Source: Streptomyces seoulensis
Lineage (GTDB): Bacteria > Actinomycetota > Actinomycetes > Streptomycetales > Streptomycetaceae
Direction of reading: 5' to 3'
DNA length: 64,000 nt
NCBI GenBank assembly: GCA_013364255.1
Contig: CP054936.1
Coordinates: 434,001-498,000, forward strand
Every line of letters starts with the position of its first letter. The first letter of the stretch is position 1. This document shows positions 33,464-41,157 of the stretch, in pieces. Under the pieces are notes generated by a model. It was not told the origin of the DNA. It saw nothing but the letters and a program-made list of their open reading frames with translations, and ran no database searches. Position numbers and translations under genes: made by a program.

Positions 33464-34401
33464 GCCCGGCGCCCGCGCGGCTGGACCCCGCACACTACGA
33501 ACCGGGGCGGGTACCGGCCCCGATGCTGGAGCTGGCCGGCGCCGCGGACACTCTGGCCGCCGGGCGCCCCGGCAAGGTCGGCCTGCTCGAACTGCGCTAC
33601 GCGCGGGCCGGCGAGCGCACCGAACTCGTCGACCGCTACCAGAAGTCGCCGTTGCAGATCATGCGGCCGCTGTACGTGGACCCGGGGCGGACCGACATGC
33701 CGGTGACCTACCTGATGTCCACCGGCGGCGGCATCGTCCAGGCCGACCGCAACCGCCTCGACATCCGGTGCGGACCCGGCACCGCGGTGCACCTGACGAC
33801 CCAGGCCGCGACGAAGCTGCACCGCATGGAGTTCGACCACGCCACCCAGGTCGTCCGGCTCACCGCCGAGGCCGGCAGCTACGTCGAGTACCTGCCCGAC
33901 CCGCTGATCCCCTACCGGGACGCGCGTTTCTACCAGCAGACACAGGTGACCGTCGACCCCACGGCCACCGTGCTGCTGGGCGAGACGATCGCGGCCGGCC
34001 GGCTGGCCCGCGGCGAACGGCACGCCTACCGGATGCTGTTCAGCGATCTGGAGATCGCGCGTCCCGACGGCGAACCGCTCGTGGTGGACACCGTCCGCCT
34101 GGATCCGCGGGAGCCCGGCTCGGTGAGCGGGCCGGCGGTGTTCGCCGGCCACGACCTGATGGCCACGCTCTACGCGGTCACGGGGCTCGCACCGGCGGCC
34201 GAGGTCGCCGACACCCTGCACGAGGCGCTGCGCGCCAGTGGGACGGCGTTCGGCGTGAGCGTGCTGCCCGACGACTGCGGAGCGTGGGCGCGGATCATGG
34301 GCAGCGACTCCCCCACCGTGACCCGCGCCCTGCGCACCGCCTGGGACGCGGTACGCCGCCTGCTCATCGGCGTACCCGCCCCCGACCTCCGCAAGACCTG
34401 A
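33460..34401 (+). CDS. ureD: urease accessory protein UreD/UreH
   Basis: 313 residues from a GTG overlapping the ureG stop. Family blocks: PLQIMRPLYVDPG, TYLMSTGGGIVQADRNRLDIRCGPGTAVHLTTQAATKLHRME and VEYLPDPLIPYRDARFYQQT. UreD is the scaffold that binds apo-urease and recruits UreF/UreG. It closes the transporter-ureABCFGD operon. No ureE was found in the window, as in many actinobacteria. Confidence 0.95.
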   Translation: MSPAPARLDPAHYEPGRVPAPMLELAGAADTLAAGRPGKVGLLELRYARAGERTELVDRYQKSPLQIMRPLYVDPGRTDMPVTYLMSTGGGIVQADRNRLDIRCGPGTAVHLTTQAATKLHRMEFDHATQVVRLTAEAGSYVEYLPDPLIPYRDARFYQQTQVTVDPTATVLLGETIAAGRLARGERHAYRMLFSDLEIARPDGEPLVVDTVRLDPREPGSVSGPAVFAGHDLMATLYAVTGLAPAAEVADTLHEALRASGTAFGVSVLPDDCGAWARIMGSDSPTVTRALRTAWDAVRRLLIGVPAPDLRKT

Positions 34402-34473
34402 TCCGCGGGACGTGACACGCGTCGGCCGCCGTCCGCTCGCCGCGGCCGGTGGCCGGCGGCGCGTCCGGCAGGT

Positions 34474-34502
34474 TTGACCTTCTCCTGACATGCGTCTGAC
34501 GC
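34474..34502 (+). promoter_or_regulatory. SARP-type direct heptamer repeats
   Basis: TTGACCT (34474-34480), CTGACAT (34485-34491) and CTGACGC (34496-34502) lie exactly 11 bp apart, the spacing that SARP activators recognise on one helix face. The site is about 160 bp upstream of the remnant KS-alpha start, where a polyketide operon promoter is expected. Matching repeats precede the SARP gene itself. Confidence 0.7.
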
Positions 34503-34658
34503 TGCCGGCACGCACCGCACCGGCCCTTGGTGAACTTGACGCAAGCCTTGAACCACGGCCGTTGCACGGGGCGGCGCGGCCGAAGAACCTTGAGTCCAGG
34601 ATCCGGTGCACTGCGTCGGGGAGGCGGGCGGCCGCCTCCCCGACCGGTCGGCCGAGCG

Positions 34659-34821
34659 GTGACCGGCGCGCCGCGCCGCGTGCTGATCACGGGGCTCGGC
34701 GTGCCGGCTCCCGGGGGCATCGGCGTGGACGGCTTCCGGGACCGTGACCGCGTCGGTGCGTACCGCGCTCGTACCGGCCCGCGGCCACGGCGGTCCCGAC
34801 TCCGCCGTGGTGCCGCGCGCC
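34659..34821 (+). pseudogene. ketosynthase deletion scar: KS-alpha start fused to KS-beta end
   Basis: From the GTG at 34659, 28 codons read as a ketosynthase N-terminus (PRRVLITGLGVPAPGGIGVD, compare the RRVVITGxGVxAPGG start of KS-alpha proteins). About 15 bp later, in a different frame, 34756-34821 reads VRTALVPARGHGGPDSAVVPR, close to the RTALVLARGxxGFNSAxVxR end of type II KS-beta/CLF proteins. The pair stands just where KS-alpha/KS-beta should precede the ACP. The simplest reading is a deletion removing about 2.4 kb (the bulk of both genes), with later point changes. The rest of the 34402-34960 gap (about 560 bp) holds no intact gene. Confidence 0.65.
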
Positions 34822-34960
34822 GTGGACCGAACCCTCCCCGCGGCCCGCGCCCGCACCCCCTGGACCGCGCCCGTGGCCGTCCCCTCCCCCGTGGCGGCCG
34901 CGGGCGCTCTGTTCGGCCGTGCTCCGACCGGACGCACGGCGGCCTATGAAGGGATCGAAC

Positions 34961-35233
34961 GTGCTCGAGCAGGAATTCACCATGGACGACCTCAAGCGCA
35001 TCCTCCTGGAGGGAGCCGGCGCGGACGAGGGCGTCGACCTCGACGGCGACATCCTCGACACCGACTTCGAGGAACTCGGCTACGAGTCGCTGGCGCTCCT
35101 GGAGACCGGCGGCCGGATCGAGCGCGAGTTCGGCGTCGCCCTCGACGACGACGTGTTCAACGACAACCGCACGCCGCGCGCCCTCGTCGCGGCGATCAAC
35201 GCCACCCTCAAGGGCCTGGTCGACGCCGCCTGA
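34961..35233 (+). CDS. type II polyketide acyl carrier protein
   Basis: 90 residues from a GTG at 34961 (AAGGG upstream), giving MLEQEFTMDDLKRIL, which matches the usual N-terminus of aromatic PKS carriers; ATGs at 34946 and 34982 are alternatives. The phosphopantetheine motif FEELGYESLALLETGGRIEREFGV places Ser at 43. The carrier looks intact although the ketosynthase genes before it are reduced to a scar. A hairpin follows before the ketoreductase gene. Confidence 0.92.
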   Translation: MLEQEFTMDDLKRILLEGAGADEGVDLDGDILDTDFEELGYESLALLETGGRIEREFGVALDDDVFNDNRTPRALVAAINATLKGLVDAA

Positions 35234-35280
35234 CGGCGCCGCGCGCCACTCGCCCTCGCCCGTTTCGCCCGCGCCCCTTT

Positions 35281-35317
35281 CGGCGGGGCCGCCGCCCGGT
35301 GGGCGGCGGCCCCGCCG
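35281..35317 (+). terminator. strong hairpin between ACP and ketoreductase genes
   Basis: Perfect 17-bp inverted repeat CGGCGGGGCCGCCGCCC / GGGCGGCGGCCCCGCCG with a 3-nt loop. It lies inside the presumed operon, so it may separate the carrier transcript from the ketoreductase-aromatase part or stabilise mRNA. Confidence 0.65.
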
Positions 35318-35369
35318 CGCCCTTTCCCACCCCTTCGCCCCCCTTTCCTTCCGTTGGGAGACCAGACAC

Positions 35370-36161
35370 ATGCCGGACCAGGAACAGGACCAGCGCGTCG
35401 CCGTCGTCACCGGTGCCACCAGCGGCATCGGGCTGGCCGTCGCCCGCCTGCTCGCCACCCGGAACCACAAGGTGTTCATCGGTGCGCGCGACGCCGACAA
35501 CGTCGCCGCGACCGTCAAGGAACTCACCGCCGAGGGCCTGGAGGTCGACGGCGCCCCGCTGGACGTGCGCAGCGACGAGAGCGTGCAGGCGTGGATCCGG
35601 TCGGCCGTGGACCGCTTCGGCGCCGTCGACGTCGTCGTCAACAACGCGGGCCGCTCCGGTGGCGGAGTGACCGCCGACATCGACGCGGAGCTGTGGCAGG
35701 ACGTCATCGACACCAATCTCAACTCGGTCTTCCGTGTCACCAAGGCGGCGCTGAACACCGGCGGTCTGCGGGCCAAGAGCCGCGGCCGGATCATCAACAT
35801 CGCCTCCACCGCCGGCAAGCAGGGCGTCGTGCTGGGCGCTCCCTACTCCGCGTCCAAGCATGGGGTGGTCGGCTTCACCAAGGCACTCGGCAACGAGCTG
35901 GCGCCGACCGGCATCACCGTCAACGCCGTGTGCCCCGGGTACGTGGAGACGCCGATGGCGCAGCGCGTCCGGCAGGGCTATGCCGCCGCCTACGACGCGA
36001 CCGAGGAGCAGATCCTGGAGAAGTTCCGGGCGAAGATCCCGCTCGGCCGCTACTCCACTCCCGAGGAGGTCGCCGGCCTGGTCGGCTACCTGGCCTCCGA
36101 CGTCGCCGCCTCCATCACCTCGCAGGCCCTCAACGTCTGCGGCGGACTCGGCAACTTCTGA
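35370..36161 (+). CDS. type II PKS C-9 ketoreductase (ActIII type)
   Basis: 263 residues, SDR fold. NADPH loop TGATSGIGLAVA, NNAGRSGGG, catalytic Ser in IASTAGKQG and YSASKHG (Tyr and Lys), and VCPGYVETPMAQRVR, which is characteristic of aromatic polyketide ketoreductases. It should reduce the C-9 carbonyl of an octaketide-type poly-beta-ketone and fix first-ring folding. TTGGGAGAC lies upstream. Confidence 0.95.
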   Translation: MPDQEQDQRVAVVTGATSGIGLAVARLLATRNHKVFIGARDADNVAATVKELTAEGLEVDGAPLDVRSDESVQAWIRSAVDRFGAVDVVVNNAGRSGGGVTADIDAELWQDVIDTNLNSVFRVTKAALNTGGLRAKSRGRIINIASTAGKQGVVLGAPYSASKHGVVGFTKALGNELAPTGITVNAVCPGYVETPMAQRVRQGYAAAYDATEEQILEKFRAKIPLGRYSTPEEVAGLVGYLASDVAASITSQALNVCGGLGNF

Positions 36162-36203
36162 CCGGGCCGAACCTGACCACCGTCCACACAAGGAGAGTTC
36201 ACC

Positions 36204-37154
36204 ATGACCACCCGTGAGGTGGAGCACGAGATCACCGTCTCGGCCCCGGCCGAGGCCGTCTACCGGCTGATCGCCGAGGTGGGCAACTGGCCGCGGATCT
36301 TCCCGCCGACCATCTACGTCGACCAGGTCGAGCGGGACGGCGACACCGAACGCATCAGGATCTGGGCCAGCGCGAACGGCGAGGCCAAGGACTGGACGTC
36401 CCGCCGCACCCTCGACCCCGTGCGGCTGCGGGTCGGGTTCCGCCAGGAGGTCCCCGCCGCACCGGTCGCCGCGATGGGCGGCGCCTGGATCATCGAGGCC
36501 CGCTCGGAGACGGAGTCCCGCGTCCGGCTGCTGCACGACTACCGGGCGATCGACGACGCCCCGGACTCCCTGGAGTGGATCGACCGGGCCGTCGACCGCA
36601 ACTCCCGTTCCGAGCTGGCCGCCCTCAAGGAGAACGTGGAGCTCGCCCACGCCGCCGAGGACCTGACGTTCTCCTTCGAGGACACCGTGCGGATCGCGGG
36701 CTCCGCCAAGGACGTGTACGACTTCGTCAACGAGGCCGACCGGTGGTCCGAACGACTGCCGCACGTGGCGAAGGTGCGGCTGGAGGAGGACACGCCCGGC
36801 CTGCAGACCCTGGAGATGGACACCCGCGCCAAGGACGGCTCGACCCACACCACCAAGTCCTACCGGGTCACCTTCCCCCCGCACCGAATCGCCTACAAGC
36901 AGGTCACGCTGCCTGCCCTGATGACGCTGCACACCGGCTACTGGACCTTCACCGAGGACGACGGGGGGACGGTGGCCTCTTCGCAGCACACCGTCACCCT
37001 GAACACCGCGAACATCGCCCGGGTCCTGGGCACCGGGGCCACGGTCGAGGACGCACGGGCGTACGTGCGCACGGCGTTGTCCACCAACAGCACCGCCACG
37101 CTCGGCCACGCCAAACGGTACGCCGAGGAGCGCGCCGCGGGCCGGCGGGACTGA
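36204..37154 (+). CDS. didomain aromatase/cyclase (ActVII type)
   Basis: 316 residues made of two START/Bet v1-like halves: EHEITVSAPAEAVYRLIAEVGNWPRIFPPTIYVDQVE, then from about residue 155 FSFEDTVRIAGSAKDVYDFVNEADRWSERLPHVAKV. Didomain enzymes of this kind aromatise the first ring of C-9-reduced polyketides, in line with the ketoreductase immediately upstream. AAGGAGAG precedes the ATG. Confidence 0.93.
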   Translation: MTTREVEHEITVSAPAEAVYRLIAEVGNWPRIFPPTIYVDQVERDGDTERIRIWASANGEAKDWTSRRTLDPVRLRVGFRQEVPAAPVAAMGGAWIIEARSETESRVRLLHDYRAIDDAPDSLEWIDRAVDRNSRSELAALKENVELAHAAEDLTFSFEDTVRIAGSAKDVYDFVNEADRWSERLPHVAKVRLEEDTPGLQTLEMDTRAKDGSTHTTKSYRVTFPPHRIAYKQVTLPALMTLHTGYWTFTEDDGGTVASSQHTVTLNTANIARVLGTGATVEDARAYVRTALSTNSTATLGHAKRYAEERAAGRRD

Positions 37155-37272
37155 CGCACGAGGGGCCGCGCCGCCCGTCGTCGGCGCCGGGCCCGTCAGG
37201 CCGCCGCTCGCAGGTCCGCGGCGGCCGGCCGCGGCGCCGACCGCCGCGGTCCTCCTCGACCCGGGAGACAGC

Positions 37273-38163
37273 ATGACGACATCCCCGTCCTCGCGGACGT
37301 ACGAGACGGAAGACGGCGAACCGCCCGAGTCGCCCCTCCCCGCGTCGCCCTCCGCGGCCGCCGCGATCCGCACACCCACGGTCGTCGCTGCCGGACCGGC
37401 CGTCTTCGGCGTCGGCGCCGACCGTGTCGACCTGTGGCTGGTGCACCGGCCCGACGGAGCCGTCGCCGACTCCCTGGCCCGTACCGAGCTGGACGCGCGC
37501 GAACGCACCCGCGCCGACGCCTTCGTGCGCCGCTCCGACGGGCTGCTGTACACGGCCGCGCACGTGGCTCTGCGCCGACTGATCGGCTGCTACACCGCGA
37601 CCCGGCCCGAGGAGGTGCGGTTCACGCGGGAGCCGTGCCCGACGTGCGGGGAGGCGCACGGCCGGCCGGCGGTGGCCCCGACGCCACCGCCGCTGCACTT
37701 CTCGCTCTCGCACAGCGGCGACCTGGCTCTCGTCGGCGTGGCCGCCCGGCCCGTCGGCGTCGACGTGGAGAAACTGCCCGGCGCCGAGACCGTGGACCTC
37801 TGCTCCCGGGCCCTGCACCCGGACGAACGGGCCGAGTTGGCCGCCGTACCGGCGGGCGAGGAGCGGGCTCGGCTGTTCGCGCGGATCTGGACCCGCAAGG
37901 AGGCCTACCTCAAGGGCCTGGGGACAGGACTGAGGCGCTCACCCGCCGAGGACTACCTGGGCGCGGACGCCGCCCGGCATCCGGCCGGCTGGACGGTGCT
38001 CGACACCCCCTGCGACGCCGGCCACGCCGCGTCGACGGCCGTGTACGGCGCGGCTCCGGCCGTGGCCCGGGTGCGCCGGGTGCCCGGCGCGTGGCTGCTG
38101 GCCGAGCCGCCGGCCGACGGCGCCGCCGTCCGCACGGGGCCGCACGGCGGCCCGCCACCCTGA
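37273..38163 (+). CDS. Sfp-type 4'-phosphopantetheinyl transferase
   Basis: 296 residues. An N-terminal Pro/Ser-rich stretch of about 45 residues precedes the enzyme. Sfp signatures: PLHFSLSHSGDLALVGVA, RPVGVDVEKL with Mg-binding residues, and FARIWTRKEAYLKGLGTGL. It probably activates the polyketide ACP at 34961. The fragment FTREPCPTCGEAHGRP is typical of Sfp-family enzymes in actinomycetes. It is more canonical than the cluster A PPTase. Confidence 0.93.
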   Translation: MTTSPSSRTYETEDGEPPESPLPASPSAAAAIRTPTVVAAGPAVFGVGADRVDLWLVHRPDGAVADSLARTELDARERTRADAFVRRSDGLLYTAAHVALRRLIGCYTATRPEEVRFTREPCPTCGEAHGRPAVAPTPPPLHFSLSHSGDLALVGVAARPVGVDVEKLPGAETVDLCSRALHPDERAELAAVPAGEERARLFARIWTRKEAYLKGLGTGLRRSPAEDYLGADAARHPAGWTVLDTPCDAGHAASTAVYGAAPAVARVRRVPGAWLLAEPPADGAAVRTGPHGGPPP

Positions 38164-38188
38164 CCACCGGACGAGGGGAATCCATCCG

Positions 38189-39769
38189 ATGCCCACGACT
38201 CAGGACACGACCGGCCCGGCGGACACGGTCCAGGACCGTGTCGACGCCCTCCGCGCTCTCCGGCACGCGGCGCGCGAGGGCGATTCCGAGGCCACCCGCC
38301 GACAGCACGACAGGGGCAAGCTGACCGCGCACGAACGGATCGCGCTGCTGCTGGACAAGGGCTCCTTCACCGAGGTGGAGGGGCTGCGCCGGCACCGCGC
38401 GACGGGTTTCGGCCTGGAGCGACGCAAACCGGCCGGTGACGGCGTCGTCACCGGGTGGGGCACCGTCCACGGCAGGACCGTGTTCGTTTACGCGCACGAC
38501 TTCCGGGTATTCGGCGGCGCACTCGGCGAGGCACACGCCGCGAAGATCCACAAGGTGATGGATCTGGCGGAGGCGGCCGGCGCCCCGCTCGTCTCCCTCA
38601 ACGACGGGGCCGGCGCCCGCATCCAGGAGGGGGTCACCGCGCTCGCCGGGTACGGCGGGATCTTCCGGCGCAACACCCGCGCCTCCGGTGTGATTCCGCA
38701 GATCTCGGTGATGCTCGGGCCCTGCGCCGGTGGGGCGGCGTACTCCCCGGCGCTCACCGACTTCGTGTTCATGGTCCGCGGGACCGCCCAGATGTTCATC
38801 ACCGGACCGGACGTGGTCAGGGCGGTCACCGGCGAGGAGATCACCCAGAACGCCCTCGGCGGCGCGGACGTGCACGCGACCGCCTCGGGCGTGGCGCACC
38901 TGGCCTACGACACCGAGGAGGCGTGTCTGGAGGACGTGCGCCACCTGCTGTCGCTGCTGCCGTCGAACAACCGCGAGATGCCCCCGGTCGAACACTGCGG
39001 GGATCCGGTCGAACGGCCGAACGACCGGCTGCTGGACCTGGTGCCGGCGCAGGCCGGACAGGCGTACGACATCCGCGCGGTGATCGAGGAGATCGTCGAC
39101 GACGGCGACCACTTCGAGGTGCACCCGGGCTGGGCGCCGAACCTGGTGTGCACGCTGGCCCGGCTGGACGGGCACGTCGTCGGCGTCGTCGCGAACAATC
39201 CGTCGGCGTCCGCGGGCGTGCTGGACATCGAGGCGTCCGAGAAGGGCGCGCGGTTCGTCCAGTTCTGCGACGCCTTCAGCATCCCGCTGGTGACGCTGGT
39301 GGACGTACCCGACTTCCTGCCGGGCGTGGCCCAGGAGCACAACGGCATCATCCGGCGTGGCGCGAAGCTGCTGTACGCGTACTGCAACGCGACCGTGCCC
39401 CGGATCTCGCTGGTGCTGCGCAAAGCCTACGGCGGGGCCTACATCGTGATGGACTCCCGCTCGATCGGCGCGGACCTGGCGCTGGCCTGGCCGACCAACG
39501 AGATCGCGGTCATGGGCGCTGAGGGCGCGGCGAACGTCGTGTTCCGCCGGGAGATCAAGGCCGCCGAGGACCCGGGGGCGCTGCGGGAGCGACGCATCGC
39601 GGAGTACAAGGAGCAGCTCATGCACCCCTACTACGCGGCCGAGCGAGGGCTGGTCGACGACGTGATCGATCCGCGCGAGACGCGCTCGGTGCTGATCCGC
39701 TCGCTGGAGATGCTGCGCGCCAAGCACGCCGACCTGCCCGCGCGCAAACACGGGAACCCCCCGCAGTGA
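38189..39769 (+). CDS. acyl-CoA carboxylase beta (carboxyltransferase) subunit
   Basis: 526 residues of the PccB/AccD type. Two crotonase-like halves: KLTAHERIALLLDKGSFTE, DGAGARIQEGVTALAGYG, GPCAGGAAYSPALTDFVFMV, then LVDVPDFLPGVAQEHNGIIRRGAKLLYAY and KAYGGAYIVMDS. It transfers carboxybiotin to acetyl- or propionyl-CoA, here probably to supply malonyl-CoA for polyketide synthesis. The biotinylated alpha subunit is not in the window and must come from elsewhere. The epsilon gene follows by 13 bp. Confidence 0.95.
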   Translation: MPTTQDTTGPADTVQDRVDALRALRHAAREGDSEATRRQHDRGKLTAHERIALLLDKGSFTEVEGLRRHRATGFGLERRKPAGDGVVTGWGTVHGRTVFVYAHDFRVFGGALGEAHAAKIHKVMDLAEAAGAPLVSLNDGAGARIQEGVTALAGYGGIFRRNTRASGVIPQISVMLGPCAGGAAYSPALTDFVFMVRGTAQMFITGPDVVRAVTGEEITQNALGGADVHATASGVAHLAYDTEEACLEDVRHLLSLLPSNNREMPPVEHCGDPVERPNDRLLDLVPAQAGQAYDIRAVIEEIVDDGDHFEVHPGWAPNLVCTLARLDGHVVGVVANNPSASAGVLDIEASEKGARFVQFCDAFSIPLVTLVDVPDFLPGVAQEHNGIIRRGAKLLYAYCNATVPRISLVLRKAYGGAYIVMDSRSIGADLALAWPTNEIAVMGAEGAANVVFRREIKAAEDPGALRERRIAEYKEQLMHPYYAAERGLVDDVIDPRETRSVLIRSLEMLRAKHADLPARKHGNPPQ

Positions 39770-39782
39770 GGACGGAGAAACG

Positions 39783-40040
39783 GTGACCATCCTGCCGAAC
39801 GGCACCGGCGTGCCCGAGGTCCCCCAGGTGATCCGGGTGGTGCGGGGAGAGCCCGACGCCGTGGAACTGGCCGCGCTGACGGCCGTCTTGCTGGCCCGTG
39901 TGGCGGCCGTCGAGACCGAGCACGCCGGGACCGCCCCCGCCGGGCGTACGCCGGCCGGGTGGCGCCGGCCCGAGCGGGTGCGGGGTTTCCCGGGCCCGCG
40001 CACCTGGCGGCACCGGCCCCCGGCCGCACCCGGCGCCTGA
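39783..40040 (+). CDS. acyl-CoA carboxylase epsilon subunit
   Basis: 85 residues from a GTG with GGACGGAG upstream. It has the small actinobacterial epsilon pattern: IRVVRGEPDAVELAALTAVLLAR near the N-terminus, a linker, and a C-terminal WRRPERVRG...RTWR with the Trp/Arg residues. It binds and stimulates the beta-subunit complex encoded just upstream. Confidence 0.85.
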   Translation: MTILPNGTGVPEVPQVIRVVRGEPDAVELAALTAVLLARVAAVETEHAGTAPAGRTPAGWRRPERVRGFPGPRTWRHRPPAAPGA

Positions 40041-40102
40041 GTCCGCCCGCCGTGTCCCACCTGCCCAGACCCTTCACCCGTCCGTCCGCGCGAGGAGCAC
40101 CC

Positions 40103-40150
40103 ATGACACAGCGCCCCCCTGTCCGCACCGGCCCGGAGGCACCGGAATGA
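40103..40150 (+). CDS. 15-codon mini-ORF coupled to the 4,6-dehydratase gene
   Basis: ATG at 40103 with GAGGAG six bases upstream encodes MTQRPPVRTGPEAPE. Its TGA overlaps the ATG of the sugar 4,6-dehydratase (ATGA), while the dehydratase itself has no good ribosome-binding site of its own. It looks like a translational-coupling leader, or the end of a lost gene. No known peptide is recognised. Confidence 0.45.
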   Translation: MTQRPPVRTGPEAPE

Positions 40151-41157
40151 GACTGCTGGTCACCGGCGGAGCCGGCTTCATCGGCTCGCACTTCGTCCGC
40201 ACGCTGCTCGACGGCCGCTACCCGGGCCACGAGTCCTCCCGGGTCACCGTGGTCGACAAGCTCACCTACGCCGGCAACCGGGGCAACCTGCCCGCCGCCC
40301 ATCCACGGCTGGACTTCGTCCGCGGCGACGTCTGCGACGCGGAACTGCTCGCCCGCGTCCTGCCCGGCCACGACGCGGTGGTCCACTTCGCCGCGGAGTC
40401 CCACGTCGACCGGTCGGTGCGCTCGGCCGCCGACTTCGTCCGCACCAACGTGGGCGGAACCCAGACACTGCTGGACGCCTGCCTGGCGACCGGGGTGGAC
40501 CGGGTGGTGCACATCTCCACCGACGAGGTCTACGGCTCGATCGCCGAGGGGTCCTGGCGGGAGGACTCGCCCCTGCTGCCCAACTCGCCCTACGCGGCAT
40601 CCAAGGCGGCGTCCGACCTGATCGCCCGCGCCTACCACCGCACGCACGGCCTGCACGTGTCGATCACCCGCTGCTCGAACAACTACGGCCCGTACCAGCA
40701 TCCCGAGAAACTCATCCCGCTGTTCGTGACGAACCTGCTGGAGGGCAGGCCGGTGCCGCTGTACGGCGACGGCCGCAACGTCCGCGAGTGGCTGCACGTC
40801 GACGACCACTGCCGGGCCGTCGCCCTGGTGCTCGACCGCGGGGCGGCCGGCGAGGTCTACCATGTCGGCGGCGGCGACGAGCGGACCAACCGGGACATCA
40901 CCGAGCGGCTGCTCGCCCTGTGTGGCGCCGACCGGTCCCGGGTGCGCCGGGTGACCGACCGCAAGGGTCACGACCTGCGGTACGCGCTGGACGACACGAA
41001 GATCCGCGACGAACTGGGCTACGCCCCGCGCGTCCCCTTCGAGCAGGGGCTCGCCGCGACCGTCGCCTGGTACCGCGACAACCCCGGCTGGTGGAAGGCC
41101 GTCCAGCACCCCAGCGAACAGTTCGCCCGACCGCGCGTGGAAGGCAGCACGTCATGA
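40147..41157 (+). CDS. dTDP-glucose 4,6-dehydratase
   Basis: 336 residues. NAD loop VTGGAGFIGSHFVR; VHFAAESHVDRSVRSA; STDEVYGSI with the catalytic Thr-Asp-Glu; YAASKAASDLIARAY with the Tyr-x3-Lys pair; and RCSNNYGPYQHPEKLIPLF. This makes dTDP-4-keto-6-deoxyglucose, the entry to all 6-deoxysugars of the cluster. The thymidylyltransferase that supplies its substrate lies at 52361. The gene overlaps the mini-ORF before it and the 3-dehydratase after it. Confidence 0.96.
   Translation: MRLLVTGGAGFIGSHFVRTLLDGRYPGHESSRVTVVDKLTYAGNRGNLPAAHPRLDFVRGDVCDAELLARVLPGHDAVVHFAAESHVDRSVRSAADFVRTNVGGTQTLLDACLATGVDRVVHISTDEVYGSIAEGSWREDSPLLPNSPYAASKAASDLIARAYHRTHGLHVSITRCSNNYGPYQHPEKLIPLFVTNLLEGRPVPLYGDGRNVREWLHVDDHCRAVALVLDRGAAGEVYHVGGGDERTNRDITERLLALCGADRSRVRRVTDRKGHDLRYALDDTKIRDELGYAPRVPFEQGLAATVAWYRDNPGWWKAVQHPSEQFARPRVEGSTS

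Noticed and set aside
34744..35670. A 308-codon frame starting at the GTG at 34744 as a real gene
   Set aside because: Only its first 25 or so residues resemble a KS-beta end; the remainder is Arg/Pro-rich and overlaps the ACP and ketoreductase genes in the wrong frame.
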